A DNA stretch of 64,000 nucleotides from Deltaproteobacteria bacterium (GCA_020632715.1 JACKFA010000001.1:558001-622000); one strand, 5' to 3'. Shown: positions 44,131-53,554, counted from the first letter of the stretch. Notes: generated from the letters alone by a model not told the origin. Numbers and translations are program-made.

Positions 44131-44360
44131 GCCTTCCTCCGCCGCCCCTGGATCCGCCGCAGGAGGAGCCGCAGGCGCGCGAGGCGGGCGTCGCGCTCGG
44201 CCCCGGCGGCCGCGTGGTCCGCCCCGCGCTCGAGCTCGGCGAGGCGCGCCGCGAGCACCGGGTCCGTCGGCGCGTCGGCGACGAGCTGACGGTAGATCGC
44301 GATGGCCTCGGGCCAGTGGCCCTGGCGCACGTAGATCTCGGCGAGGGTGCGCGTGTAGAT
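44127..44360 (-). CDS. Small TPR protein, probable ATC start
   Basis: 77 residues between aroB and aroQ. The sequence YTRTLAEIYVRQGHWPEAIA begins a TPR and continues IYRQLVADAPTDPVLAARL, with an Arg-rich C-terminus. No ATG, GTG or TTG lies near the natural start: the codon is ATC at 44360-44358, with GGAGG exactly 6 bases before it and the aroB stop in between. The first usual start is a GTG at 44330, which would cut off the first TPR helix. The stop overlaps the aroQ start. Function unknown; it may be a small scaffold. Confidence 0.6.
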   Translation of the reverse strand: MYTRTLAEIYVRQGHWPEAIAIYRQLVADAPTDPVLAARLAELERGADHAAAGAERDARLARLRLLLRRIQGRRRKA

Positions 44361-44362
44361 GG

Positions 44363-45478
44363 CTAGCCTCCGAGGAGCGCGGCGATGCGGGCGAAGTCTA
44401 GCTGCTTCACCTCGGGGCGGCCAGGCGCGTGCAGCAGGATGAACGCGACGCCGTCGCCCTCGGCCTTCTTGTCGCCGCGCGCGGCGTCGATGAGCGCCGG
44501 GAGCGCGGGGAGGTCGGCGGCGTCGGGATCGTGCGGCAGCCCGAAGGCGCGGAGCGTGTCCACGACGAGCTCCTCGAGGCCCGGCGCCGCGACGCCGAGC
44601 CGCTCCGAGAGGCGCGCCGCGAGCACGAGCCCGAGGGCGACCGCCTCGCCGTGGGTGAGCGCCCCGTAGCCGAGGAGGAGCTCGAACGCGTGGCCGAAGG
44701 TGTGGCCGAGGTTCAGCGTGGCGCGGACGCCGTGGTCGCGCTCGTCGGCGGCGACCACCGCGGCCTTGTAGCGGACGCAGCGGGCGACGAGGGCGCGCGT
44801 CGCGTCGCCCTCGAGGGTCGTGAGCGCGGCGACGCGGTCGCGGCACCAGCGGACGGCCTCCTCGCCCTCGAGGAACGCGTGCTTCAGGGCCTCGGCGAGC
44901 CCGCAGCGCACCTCGCGCGCCGGCAGCGTCCCGAGCACGCGGCTGCTCGCGACGACGGCGCGCGGCTGCCAGAACGCGCCGATGAGGTTCTTCCCGGTCG
45001 CGTGGTTGACGCCGGTCTTGCCGCCGACGGAGCTGTCGACCTGCGCGAGGAGCGTCGTCGGCGCCTGCACGAACGCGACGCCCCGGTGGAGGATCGCCGC
45101 CGCGAAGCCCGTGATGTCGCCCACGACCCCGCCGCCGAGGGCGACGAGGGCGTCCCCGCGCAGGATCCCGCGCGCGAGGGCGGCGTCGACGACCTCGCCG
45201 ATGGTGCCGAGCGCCTTCGTCTCCTCGCCGTGCGGGAGCGTCAGCGCGGTCGCCTCGCGGCCCGTCGCGGCGATCGCGGCGACGACGGCGTCCGCGTAGA
45301 GGGGCGCCACGTGGTCGTCGGTCACGACGAGGACGCGGCGCGCGCGCGGCACGGCGCGGGCGAGCTCGGCGGCGACGGGCTCGCCGGGCAGCTCGTCCGT
45401 CAGGAGCACGGGGTAGGCGCGCTCCCCGCCGAGGGCGACGTCGACGCGGGTGGTCGCGTCGTGGGGCTTCGGGGTCAT
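44363..45478 (-). CDS. aroB: 3-dehydroquinate synthase
   Basis: 371 residues. GDALVALGGGVVGDITGFAA is the NAD-binding loop, VDSSVGGKTGVNHATGKNLI the active-site loop, and NLGHTFGHAFELL the zinc-binding His motif. It makes 3-dehydroquinate from DAHP. The ATG overlaps the aroK stop as ATGA. aroB, the small TPR gene and aroQ are packed with no gaps. Confidence 0.97.
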   Translation of the reverse strand: MTPKPHDATTRVDVALGGERAYPVLLTDELPGEPVAAELARAVPRARRVLVVTDDHVAPLYADAVVAAIAATGREATALTLPHGEETKALGTIGEVVDAALARGILRGDALVALGGGVVGDITGFAAAILHRGVAFVQAPTTLLAQVDSSVGGKTGVNHATGKNLIGAFWQPRAVVASSRVLGTLPAREVRCGLAEALKHAFLEGEEAVRWCRDRVAALTTLEGDATRALVARCVRYKAAVVAADERDHGVRATLNLGHTFGHAFELLLGYGALTHGEAVALGLVLAARLSERLGVAAPGLEELVVDTLRAFGLPHDPDAADLPALPALIDAARGDKKAEGDGVAFILLHAPGRPEVKQLDFARIAALLGG

Positions 45479-46011
45479 GGGGTGCTGGCCCTCCAGATGA
45501 GCGCCGCGACGATGTCGTCGACGGAGGCCGCGGGGCCGCGGCTCGCGTCCACGGTGACGTCGGCGCGGGCGTAGTGGGCGCCGCGGGCGGCGCGCTGCTC
45601 CTCGAGCTTCGCGGCGGCGGCGTCGCGGTCGAGGCCGTCGAGGAGCGGCCGCCCTCCCCCGGCGACGGCCCGCTCGGCGAGCAGCGCCGCGGGCGCGTCG
45701 AGCCACACGGCCGGCCCGGCCGCGAGGATCGCGTCCATCGCCCCCGGCTGGCAGGGCGCGCCGCCGCCGGTCGCGACGATGACGTGGTCGAGGGCGAGCA
45801 CGGCGCGGAGCGTGTCCGCCTCGAGCGCGCGGAAGGCGGCCTCGCCGTCCTCGGCGAAGATGGCCGGGATCTTCTTCTTCGCGCGCCGCTCGATCTCGCG
45901 GTCGAGGTCCACCGCGCGCCACCCGGCGTGGGCCCAGCGCTTCGCGAGGCGCTTCGCGACGGTGGTCTTGCCGGCGCCCATGAGCCCGACGAGCGTCACG
46001 ACGCGGATCAC
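45475..46011 (-). CDS. aroK: Shikimate kinase
   Basis: 178 residues from a GTG at 46011 that overlaps the pilD stop as GTGA. The Walker A is GLMGAGKTTVAKRLA, shikimate-binding DLDREIE follows, and the GGG motif is ATGGGAPCQ. It phosphorylates shikimate. The position right after the prepilin peptidase gene recalls the pilus-aroK-aroB linkage of other proteobacteria. Confidence 0.95.
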   Translation of the reverse strand: MIRVVTLVGLMGAGKTTVAKRLAKRWAHAGWRAVDLDREIERRAKKKIPAIFAEDGEAAFRALEADTLRAVLALDHVIVATGGGAPCQPGAMDAILAAGPAVWLDAPAALLAERAVAGGGRPLLDGLDRDAAAAKLEEQRAARGAHYARADVTVDASRGPAASVDDIVAALIWRASTP

Positions 46012-46955
46012 GCGAACCACCCGTGGATGAGCCCGCGCGTCCACGCGGCGAGCGCGCGCAGGTCGTCGCGGAGGAGGAGCCACTCGATGGCGGCGAGCGC
46101 CATGAACGGGCCGTAGGGCACGGCGAGCTTGCGGAACGGCGTCGCCGCCGCGCTCTCCGCGGGCTCGAGGGGCTCGGGCCCAGGCGGGGGCGCGCCGGGC
46201 GCGAGGTCGCGGGGGTCGGGCGGCAGCGCGTCGAGGGCGAAGCTCCGGCGGTAGAGGAGCGCGATGAGGAGCGCCTGGAAGGTGGCCGCGAAGAGCACGA
46301 AGGGGAGCGCCGTCCAGCCGAGGTAGGCGCCGATGGCGGCGAGGAGCTTCCAGTCGCCACCCCCGACCCCAACGCGGCCCGCGACGAGGCCGTAGACGAG
46401 GCCGACGACGAGGATGACGCCGGCGCCCGCGGCGGCGCCGACGGCCGACGCCTGCCACGTCACGCCGATGGCGCTCCCGGCCGCATAGGCGGTCGCGAGC
46501 CCGAGCGGGATCGCGGGGAGCGTGAGGCCGTCCGGGAGGAGGAACCAGTCGAGGTCGATGAACGTGGCGGCGATGAGGACGCCCGCGAAGGTGAGGTAGA
46601 GGACGAACGGCACGACGACGTGCGGCAGGAAGCGGTGCGGCCCGAACATGGCGGGGTCGAGGCCGCGGCTGAAGTCGACGAAGAGAGCGAGCGCGATGAG
46701 CCCCGTGGCGAGCTCGACGAGCGGGTAGCGGGCCGAGATGGCCGCGCCGCAGTGGGCGCAGCGCCCGCGGCGCACGAGCCAGCCGAGGACGGGGACGTTG
46801 TCGCGCAGGCGGAGCGGCGTCTCGCAGGCCGGGCAGCGGCTCGCCGGCCGCGCGATGGAGAGCCCGAGCGGCACGCGGTAGATCACCACGTTCAGGAAGC
46901 TCCCGACGGACGCCCCGAGGGCGAACGCGAGCAGGCAGAACACGAGCGCGAACAT
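46008..46955 (-). CDS. pilD: Prepilin peptidase (leader peptidase / N-methyltransferase)
   Basis: 315 residues from the ATG at 46955. The Cys4 zinc loop is RCPACETPL and CAHCGAA. The aspartyl active site is the Asp in the LDWFLLPDGLTLP stretch and in the GxGD-type motif GVGGGDWKLL. About eight membrane helices are seen. It cuts and methylates type IV pilins and type II secretion pseudopilins. A TTG at 46964 was not used because a -10-like TAGCTT lies over it. A proline-rich loop near 255-285 is an insertion. It heads the shikimate gene run. Confidence 0.94.
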   Translation of the reverse strand: MFALVFCLLAFALGASVGSFLNVVIYRVPLGLSIARPASRCPACETPLRLRDNVPVLGWLVRRGRCAHCGAAISARYPLVELATGLIALALFVDFSRGLDPAMFGPHRFLPHVVVPFVLYLTFAGVLIAATFIDLDWFLLPDGLTLPAIPLGLATAYAAGSAIGVTWQASAVGAAAGAGVILVVGLVYGLVAGRVGVGGGDWKLLAAIGAYLGWTALPFVLFAATFQALLIALLYRRSFALDALPPDPRDLAPGAPPPGPEPLEPAESAAATPFRKLAVPYGPFMALAAIEWLLLRDDLRALAAWTRGLIHGWFA

Positions 46956-46962
46956 CGGACGC

Positions 46963-46968
46963 AAGCTA
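46963..46968 (-). promoter_or_regulatory. -10 box for a leaderless pilD mRNA
   Basis: TAGCTT on the minus strand (46968-46963) ends 7 bases before the ATG at 46955. The -35 is not convincing. Confidence 0.35.
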
Positions 46969-47024
46969 GCCCGCCGCGCGCCCGCTGGCGAGCCCGCGTC
47001 GCGGGGACCGCGGCGGGAGCACCC

Positions 47025-50000
47025 TCAGCGGATGTGGATCGTGCCGATCCCGAGCCGGTTCTGCCCGTCGTGCTTCACGCTCCCCTGATCGAAGCGGGTC
47101 ACCTTCACGCGGGTGTCGGGGCCGGGGATGTAGAAGCCGATCCACATCATGTAGTCGCCGGCGGGCGACTGCCCGGCGTCGACCTCGTAGTGGTCGGCGA
47201 CGATGTCGCCCGGGAGCCAGTGGTCGGTGCGGTAGCAGCCGACGCAGCTCTTCTGGTCCTCGGTGTCGCGCGTGAGGTTCAGGATCCAGTGGTCGCCGTG
47301 GATCCGCTCGGTGCCGCCCTCGAGGTCCATGTGCATGAAGAGCTTGTAGGACTTGTTGATGGGCTTCAGCGCCTTGAAGTAGATGGTGACCGGGTAGGTC
47401 CCGCCCTTCTTGCCGTCCTCGACGCGGTAGCCGACGACCTCGATCTCGCCGTCGTAGACGCCGCTCACGCGGTGGAGCCTCGGGTCGCTCATGGCGTCGT
47501 ACTCGGCCTGCGTGAGCGTCGCGTTCGCGAGGCGGTTCTGCTGCTGCTCCCCCTCTTCGAGCCAGCTCGCGGCGAGCAGCACGCGGTAGCTCGTCCCGTC
47601 GAGGACAGGGAGGTGACGCCCACCGGCGATCTTCCGGAACGCGTAGTTGATCTCCGAGAGCGCGTCGGCCGGCAGGAGGAGCGCGCGGCGCGCGGGCGTC
47701 TCGGCGGTCGCGCGGTGGTCCGGGGCCCCGCTCGCGACGTCGATGATGTAGTAGCTCCGGAGCGGCGAGCCCGGCACGAACGAGAGGCGTGACGCCGCCG
47801 CGTCGACCGAGACCGAGTGCGCGTCGTTGTCGACGACCGTCCACTCGCGGCCGCTCGCGTCGAGGAGGACGCGGCCCTTGAGCGAGCCCGGGGTCCAGGT
47901 CTGCGTGGCGTCGGTGAGCGTGCTCTCCGTGGCAGCGGTCGCGAAGCCGCGGATGGCGAGGCGGTCGCGGTGCCCGTCGCCGTCGGTGTCGTCGGCCCGT
48001 GACCAGCCCGGGAGGGCCTTCGTCTCGGTGCCCTCGGCGGTGTCGAGGGTGACGACCTGGTCCTCGCTCGCGAGCAGCACCTCGAGCGCCGTCTGGCGGT
48101 CGCGGATCTCGGGGATCCCGGCCGTGTAGAAGTTGTTGTCCTTGCGGCCGACGGCGCCGAAGTTGCCGTGCTTGTAGATGTGCGCGAGGCCGTCGTCCCC
48201 GAAGCTCTCGTGGTAGGCGTCGAGCACGTGCTTCTGGCTGACGTTGGCGCCGAGGTCGCGCTGGTAGCCGCTCACGGTGCTGACCGTGACGACGAGGCCG
48301 ACGAAGAGCGCGCCCGCGACCACGATCGGCCCCCGCTCGAGCACGACGAGCCGGCGCGCCATGGGGGCGAGGCGGTCGTGGTAGAGGCGGTTCACCACGA
48401 GCAACGCGATGCCGAGGACGAGGATCCAGGTGCCGACGGAGCGCAGCACGACCCGGCCCGCGAGCGTCCCGCCCGTCCCGGGCTCGAGGACGTCCTCGAT
48501 CCAGGTGTAGCGGTCGAGGAGGGGGATCACGTTCGCGAGCAGCGCCGTCGCGATGAGGAAGCCCGCGCCGAGCGCGAAGCGCTCCGGGCGCGCGAGCAGC
48601 TGCGGGAGCGCAGCGAACGCGAGGCAGAGCCAGCCCGCCACGAGGAGCGCGACGAGGCCGATGTCGTGGAAGCCGCCGTCGCGCCAGATCCGGATGGACG
48701 CGAGCAGCGCGAGGCCCGCGACGCCGACCGCGATGGCCTGCACGCGGTCGCCGGTCATGCGGAACGTGATGTACGCGAAGCCCGCGACCCCGAGGTAGGC
48801 GACGAGGCTCGCCGGCGCCCAGAGCTCCTGCGCGTAGTCGCTCGGGAAGGTGACCGAGAGCGCGAGGATGAAGGCGAGCACGACGAAGCAGGCCGCCGCC
48901 GCCGTGTAGAGGAGGCGCGGCGCGGGCAGGTAGGCGCGGACGCGGCCGATCTTCGCGCCGAGGTCGCGGATGTAGGGGACGTAGGCGAGGAAGACCGTCA
49001 GGACGAGCGTCACGATGGTGAGCAGCGAGAGCAGGAAGCCCGGCTCGTACATGCTCGCCCAGCTCCGGACGAAGCGCTGCTGGCTCTCGCCGAGGTCCTT
49101 CACGAGCGACGCGCTCGCCGCGACGCGGTGGGCCTCACCGACCTTGGCGGCGAGCCAGTAGAGCGGGATGAGGGCGACGATGACGCCGACCGCGATGGCG
49201 AACGGGCGCTCCTTCCGGAACGTCGTGAGCGCGCGGCCGCCGAACGTCATCAGGCGCCCGAAGTGGGCCATCATGAGGAGCGCGAGCGCGACGAGGACGA
49301 GGAGCGCGTCGAGCATGGTCTCGCCGACCCCCTCGGGGAAGCGCATGGCCCCCTGCGCGGTGAACGGCGGGTCGTAGGCGAGGTGGGCGACGAGCGACGC
49401 GGGCGTCCGGGCGAGCTCGTTGATGAGGAGCAGGAACATCGCGGCGAGCGCGAGCGCGATGAAGCGGCTCTTCACGCTGCCGCGGATCACCTGCTCGAAG
49501 AGGAGCCCCACGCCCAGCGCGGCGGCCGGGGCGCCGGCCCAGACCAGGTGGTTGAAGCTCTTCTGGGTGATCATGAGCGCCGCGGCGGAGAGGGTGAACC
49601 ACGCGGCGACGAGGATGGCGCCGCCGTCCTTGCGCGACAGGCCGTGGAACATGAGGCCGGCGACGCCCACGACGACGAGCGGCGACCACGGGTAGAGGCC
49701 GAAGCCGATCTCCCGGATGACGAGGTCGAAAGTGCGCGAGTAGGCGCTCGGGCCCTCGGAGAAGAGGGGCTGCGTGACCCGGAACTGCCCGGCGAAGCCG
49801 TCGGCCGGGCCGGCCTGCACCCACGCGAAGAGGAGGGCCGTCAGCGCGCCGAACACGAGCACCGGGAGCCAGTCGCGGAGCCCGCGCGCGCCGGAGGTGA
49901 CCGGGAGGACGAGCGCGAGCGAGACGAAGAGGAGCGGCCCGAAGAGGCCCTCGCCGAGGAAGCCGACGAGGAAGCCGAGGCCGAGGTAGGTCCACGCGAG

Positions 50001-51059
50001 GCGCTCGCTCGCGGCGCCCCGCGCCCGCAGCAGCAGGCCGCAGGCGAAGAGCGTGAGGCCGAGGATCGACGACGGCTCGCCCGACGCGATGCGCGCCTGC
50101 CCCCAGAAGAGCGGCATCGTGAGGAGCACGAGCCCCGCGATGACGGCGACGCGGGTCCCCCAGAGGCTCCGCGCCGTGACGAGCAGGATCCAGAGGGCGA
50201 GGAGCCCGAGGAGCGCCCCCGGGAAGCGCGTCGTGAGCTCGGAGGGGCCGAACGCGCGGTACATCGCCGTCCGGAGCCAGGTGTCGAGCGGCGCCTGGAC
50301 GACGGTGTCGCCGTTGTCCTTGAAGCGCGCGATGGCGGCGTGGGCGCTCGCCGCGTCGGAGAGCACGTCGGCGAGGGCCGCCGCGTCGGGCTCGACGAGG
50401 ATCGACAGCCGCGGGTCCGGCCCCTGCCCCTCCGCGACGCCGCGGATCGAGGCGTCGACCGCGTCACCCGCGCCCTCCGGGGCGAGCTGGTATTCGCGCG
50501 CGACCTTGACCCAGGCGCTCCGGACGCGCTCGGTGGCGAGGCGCGTCTCGAGCTCCTCGCGCGAGATCCCGCCCTTCCTCTCGATGACGACGACGCGCCC
50601 GTTCGGCACGTAGCGGAGGGCCTCGTCGACCTTGTCGGCGGCGGCCCGCCAGGAGGCCGCGGTGTCGTCGCGCAGGATGAGGGCCACGTCGAGCACGACG
50701 GCGGCGACGACGTCGTCGCGGGCGGCGTCGAGCACCGCGCGCAGGGGACGCTCGCTCGAGCCGGCGGCGCGACCGCGGGCGTCGTCGTCGTCCTCGCGCT
50801 CGAGGCGCAGTGCGACGCCGGCCTCGTGGGCGGCGGCCTCGACGGTCGCGGCCTCGCGATCGTGCTCCGCGGCGAGCGCCGCGACGACGCGCGGCGGGTT
50901 CGCGAGGGTGCGCGCGACGGCGGCGCGATCCATCTCCCAGGGCTCCCAGAGGCCCATCGAGCCGAGCCCCACGAGCAGGAACAGGGCGGCCACGACCATG
51001 ACGGCCGCGAGTCCCCACCGCTCGATGAGCGCGTCGAATCGCCCCATGAACCCCTGCAC
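47025..51059 (-). CDS. Giant GT39-like membrane glycosyltransferase with soluble C-terminal domain
   Basis: 1344 residues. Membrane helix 1 (17-35) is followed by GLWEPWEMDRAAVART, a variant of the catalytic first loop of ArnT/PMT (GT39) enzymes, then an unusual soluble insertion of about 200 residues (roughly 56-255) before the family's usual LRTAMYRAFGPSELTTRFPG and helix 2. About 15 or more helices follow, and the C-terminal 370-400 residues form a soluble, beta-rich domain with paired Cys (KSCVGCYRTDHW). It probably moves a sugar from a polyprenyl carrier to a surface acceptor; donor and acceptor are unknown. An in-frame ATG at 51047 is a possible start. Confidence 0.75.
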   Translation of the reverse strand: MQGFMGRFDALIERWGLAAVMVVAALFLLVGLGSMGLWEPWEMDRAAVARTLANPPRVVAALAAEHDREAATVEAAAHEAGVALRLEREDDDDARGRAAGSSERPLRAVLDAARDDVVAAVVLDVALILRDDTAASWRAAADKVDEALRYVPNGRVVVIERKGGISREELETRLATERVRSAWVKVAREYQLAPEGAGDAVDASIRGVAEGQGPDPRLSILVEPDAAALADVLSDAASAHAAIARFKDNGDTVVQAPLDTWLRTAMYRAFGPSELTTRFPGALLGLLALWILLVTARSLWGTRVAVIAGLVLLTMPLFWGQARIASGEPSSILGLTLFACGLLLRARGAASERLAWTYLGLGFLVGFLGEGLFGPLLFVSLALVLPVTSGARGLRDWLPVLVFGALTALLFAWVQAGPADGFAGQFRVTQPLFSEGPSAYSRTFDLVIREIGFGLYPWSPLVVVGVAGLMFHGLSRKDGGAILVAAWFTLSAAALMITQKSFNHLVWAGAPAAALGVGLLFEQVIRGSVKSRFIALALAAMFLLLINELARTPASLVAHLAYDPPFTAQGAMRFPEGVGETMLDALLVLVALALLMMAHFGRLMTFGGRALTTFRKERPFAIAVGVIVALIPLYWLAAKVGEAHRVAASASLVKDLGESQQRFVRSWASMYEPGFLLSLLTIVTLVLTVFLAYVPYIRDLGAKIGRVRAYLPAPRLLYTAAAACFVVLAFILALSVTFPSDYAQELWAPASLVAYLGVAGFAYITFRMTGDRVQAIAVGVAGLALLASIRIWRDGGFHDIGLVALLVAGWLCLAFAALPQLLARPERFALGAGFLIATALLANVIPLLDRYTWIEDVLEPGTGGTLAGRVVLRSVGTWILVLGIALLVVNRLYHDRLAPMARRLVVLERGPIVVAGALFVGLVVTVSTVSGYQRDLGANVSQKHVLDAYHESFGDDGLAHIYKHGNFGAVGRKDNNFYTAGIPEIRDRQTALEVLLASEDQVVTLDTAEGTETKALPGWSRADDTDGDGHRDRLAIRGFATAATESTLTDATQTWTPGSLKGRVLLDASGREWTVVDNDAHSVSVDAAASRLSFVPGSPLRSYYIIDVASGAPDHRATAETPARRALLLPADALSEINYAFRKIAGGRHLPVLDGTSYRVLLAASWLEEGEQQQNRLANATLTQAEYDAMSDPRLHRVSGVYDGEIEVVGYRVEDGKKGGTYPVTIYFKALKPINKSYKLFMHMDLEGGTERIHGDHWILNLTRDTEDQKSCVGCYRTDHWLPGDIVADHYEVDAGQSPAGDYMMWIGFYIPGPDTRVKVTRFDQGSVKHDGQNRLGIGTIHIR

Positions 51060-51225
51060 CTCGTCTCACGCGGAACGGGCTCGGCTTCCCGTCCGGCGAC
51101 AGAGGGCGCGTCGGGCGCGAGCCCGAACCTTTTAGGCGGTCCTACCGGAACCTTCAAGCACAACCCGGCGCGGGCGCGCCGGCCGCGCGCGGGGCCCCCG
51201 CGCGGCCCTGCCCCCCGGAACGGCC

Positions 51226-51255
51226 TTGCCCGGCCGCGCGCCGTGCCTATATACG
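51226..51255 (+). promoter_or_regulatory. Promoter giving a leaderless DUF6178 mRNA
   Basis: TTGCCC (51226-51231), an 18-base spacer and TATACG (51250-51255), with 6 bases to the ATG at 51262. TATATA at 51248-51253 is an alternative -10 with 16-base spacing. Confidence 0.5.
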
Positions 51256-51261
51256 TCCGCC

Positions 51262-52995
51262 ATGTCGGACCGACCCGTGAACGATCCCGCGGACGAGCGT
51301 GACCTCGCCACCCTGACCGGCCGCGCCCAGCTCCCCGCCGAGGTGCGAGCGGCCGGTGGCCTGAGGCAGCTCGACTACATCCTCAACCTGCCGGCGCCCG
51401 CCGAGCTCGTCGGCGAGCTCGCCGTGGAGGAGCTCTACCTCCTCCTCCAGGACATCGGCACGACCGACGCCTACCCGCTCCTCGAGCACGCGAGCGACGA
51501 GCAGCTCGTCGGCCTCGTCGACCTCGACGCGTGGCATCGCGACGGGTTCGACATCGCGCGCTTCGTGTCGTGGCTCGATCTCTCGCTCGCGGTCGACGTC
51601 GACACGGGCCTCCGCTTCCTCGGCGCGCAGGACGACGAGACCCTCGAGTGGCTGTTCATGGACGGCGACATCGAGATCCACGCGAGCGACCTCGACCCGT
51701 CCGACGTCCCCGACGATCGCGAGGTCTTCCAGTCGCCCGACGGCATGTACTGGGTGACCGTGCCGGGCGAGCACCCGCTCGTCGACCGGATCCCGCAGCT
51801 CCTGAAGCTCCTCTGGGCGCAGGACGGCGACCGCGCGCGCGTCCTCTTCCAGCAGGCCCGCGTCGACCTCGGCACCTCGGTGACCGACTACATGACGCAG
51901 TTCCGCGACGGGCGCCTCCAGGACATCGGCTTCGACTCGCTCGAGGGCGCCCTCGCCGTCTTCTCGCGGCGCGACCCGAAGGCGCTGCGCGCCGAGGTGC
52001 GCGCGAAGCTCGCCGAGCGCGAGCCGCTCCGCCCGGCGCACGTCGGCGTCATGGCGCGCGACCTCGTGCTGTCCGGGGTGGCGGCGCCGGACCTCTTCGC
52101 CCGCGCGCTCGCGCGCCTCGACGCGCCGGCCCGCGCCCGCTTCGGCGAGGCGTTCACCTTCCTCGTGAACCGCGTCTTCCAGGCGCTCACGGGCGATCTC
52201 TCGCGCACGGACGACCTGCCGATCGCGGCGCGCCACGCGGCGTCGCTCCTGAACGTCGGGCTCGCCTTCGTGGCCGACGAGGACGAGGAGACCGCCTCCC
52301 TCGCGCTCGAGCGCGTGTGGCCGCTCGAGCTCTTCCAGGTCGGCTACACGCTCGCGCTCGACCTCGCGGTTCGGGCGCGCCGTGTGCTCGCCCGCGCGGG
52401 GCAGGCCCGCGGCCTCACGCTCTTCGGGTCGCCGGTCGACGAGACGCTCGGCGCCGTCGCCCTCGGCCGGCCGATGCTCTTCGAGGGGCTCACGGACCCG
52501 GGTCTCGTGGGCGTCCGCCCCTTCGCGACGCTCGACGAGCTCGCGCGGGTCGAGGTCGTGCTCGCGGACGCCGAGGCCGTGATCGACTTCGTCGAGGCCC
52601 GCTTCGGCGTCACGCCGGAGGCGATCCTCGACTCGCCGGCGCTCGCCGGGCTCGACGCCGACGCGCGGCGGCGCGTGCGCCTCGCGACGCTCCTCCGCAC
52701 GGGCTTCGCGAACCTGCTCCTCACGGACCAGCTCGCGTTCACGCCGCTCGACCGGTCGGCGCTCCAGGGCTTCGCTCGCGCCGCGTTCGAGAAGACCGGC
52801 GAGCTCTCGCCGCTCCTCCGCGGGGCGCAGGCGAAGGTCCTCGAGGCCGCGCCGCCGGCGGTGGCCCGCCTGGTCGAGGGCGCCCTCGACGCGCTCGTCA
52901 TGGCGCTCGGCCGCGTGCGGCCCGAGGACCTCGACCCGCGCTACGCGGGCGAGCTCTTCCTCGTCGCCCCCGACGCGGACGACGCCGACGCCTGA
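51262..52995 (+). CDS. DUF6178 family protein
   Basis: 577 residues from MSDRPVNDPADER. The start of the domain (QLDYILNLPAPAELVGELAV, DIGTTDAYPLLEHASDEQL, WHRDGFDIARFVSWLDLSLA, DTGLRFLGAQDDETLEWLFM) matches what I know of DUF6178, a family of unknown function found mainly in Deltaproteobacteria-like phyla. It is soluble and helical. The ATG is 6 bases after the -10, so an earlier in-frame ATG at 51226 is unlikely. No functional partner is obvious. Confidence 0.85.
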   Translation: MSDRPVNDPADERDLATLTGRAQLPAEVRAAGGLRQLDYILNLPAPAELVGELAVEELYLLLQDIGTTDAYPLLEHASDEQLVGLVDLDAWHRDGFDIARFVSWLDLSLAVDVDTGLRFLGAQDDETLEWLFMDGDIEIHASDLDPSDVPDDREVFQSPDGMYWVTVPGEHPLVDRIPQLLKLLWAQDGDRARVLFQQARVDLGTSVTDYMTQFRDGRLQDIGFDSLEGALAVFSRRDPKALRAEVRAKLAEREPLRPAHVGVMARDLVLSGVAAPDLFARALARLDAPARARFGEAFTFLVNRVFQALTGDLSRTDDLPIAARHAASLLNVGLAFVADEDEETASLALERVWPLELFQVGYTLALDLAVRARRVLARAGQARGLTLFGSPVDETLGAVALGRPMLFEGLTDPGLVGVRPFATLDELARVEVVLADAEAVIDFVEARFGVTPEAILDSPALAGLDADARRRVRLATLLRTGFANLLLTDQLAFTPLDRSALQGFARAAFEKTGELSPLLRGAQAKVLEAAPPAVARLVEGALDALVMALGRVRPEDLDPRYAGELFLVAPDADDADA

Positions 52996-53039
52996 GCCGA
53001 GGCGGCCCTTACCGCGGCAAGGCGGGGCCCTGAAACGGG

Positions 53040-53073
53040 ACGAGGCGACCTCCCACGCGGGAGGCCGCCTCGT
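53040..53073. terminator. Bidirectional terminator hairpin
   Basis: Arms 53040-53054 and 53059-53073 pair over 15 positions with one A-C mismatch, loop ACGC. It lies between the convergent DUF6178 gene and atpE. The T-tail is short, so strength comes from the stem. Confidence 0.7.
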
Positions 53074-53132
53074 TCACGCGAACGTCACCGGCGCGGTCCC
53101 GGCCCCACGCAGTGACCGGAGCGCCGCGCGCC

Positions 53133-53444
53133 TCAGCCCTTGTTGTAGATGAAGGCGATGAGGAGCGCGTAGATGACCAGGGACTCGATGAGGGCGAGGC
53201 CGAGGATCATCGGGGTGAAGATCTTGTCCGAGGCGCCCGGGTTGCGGGCGATGCCCTCGAGCGCCGCCGAGGCCGTGCGGCCCTGGCCGATGGCGCCACC
53301 GGCCGCGGCGATGCCGAGGCCGAGCGCGGCGGCGAAGCCCATGAGGGTCTCGGCCGGGCTCTCGCCGTTGGCGGCGAAGGCGGCCGGGGCCAGGACGGCG
53401 ACCGCGATGATGGTCAGGAACGAGGTAAGCAGAACCTTCTTCAT
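53133..53444 (-). CDS. atpE: ATP synthase F0 subunit c
   Basis: 103 residues: a signal-peptide-like N-terminus (MKKVLLTSFLTIIAVAVLAP, ending AAFA) and then the two-helix hairpin. The polar loop is ALEGIARNPG. The ion-carrying carboxylate is E87 in LALIESLVIYALL. Q54 (IGQG), S88 and Y92 are also present, which is the pattern linked to sodium binding in some c subunits. The c-ring carries ions through F0. GGAGG is 5 bases before the ATG. It is the last gene of the F0 operon. Confidence 0.96.
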   Translation of the reverse strand: MKKVLLTSFLTIIAVAVLAPAAFAANGESPAETLMGFAAALGLGIAAAGGAIGQGRTASAALEGIARNPGASDKIFTPMILGLALIESLVIYALLIAFIYNKG

Positions 53445-53554
53445 GGGGATCCTCCGAACGAGAAGCTGACTAGCGAAAACTTAACGAAACCAGGCTCTTG
53501 AGAGGGCGGCTCGGGCCGCGAACGGACGCAGGAACTGGAGACGGAGCCGCCTCC

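Noticed and set aside
48168..51302. Plus-strand ORF of 1044 codons opposite the GT39-like gene
   Set aside because: Arg/Glu-rich shadow without domains; the minus-strand product has regular membrane helices.
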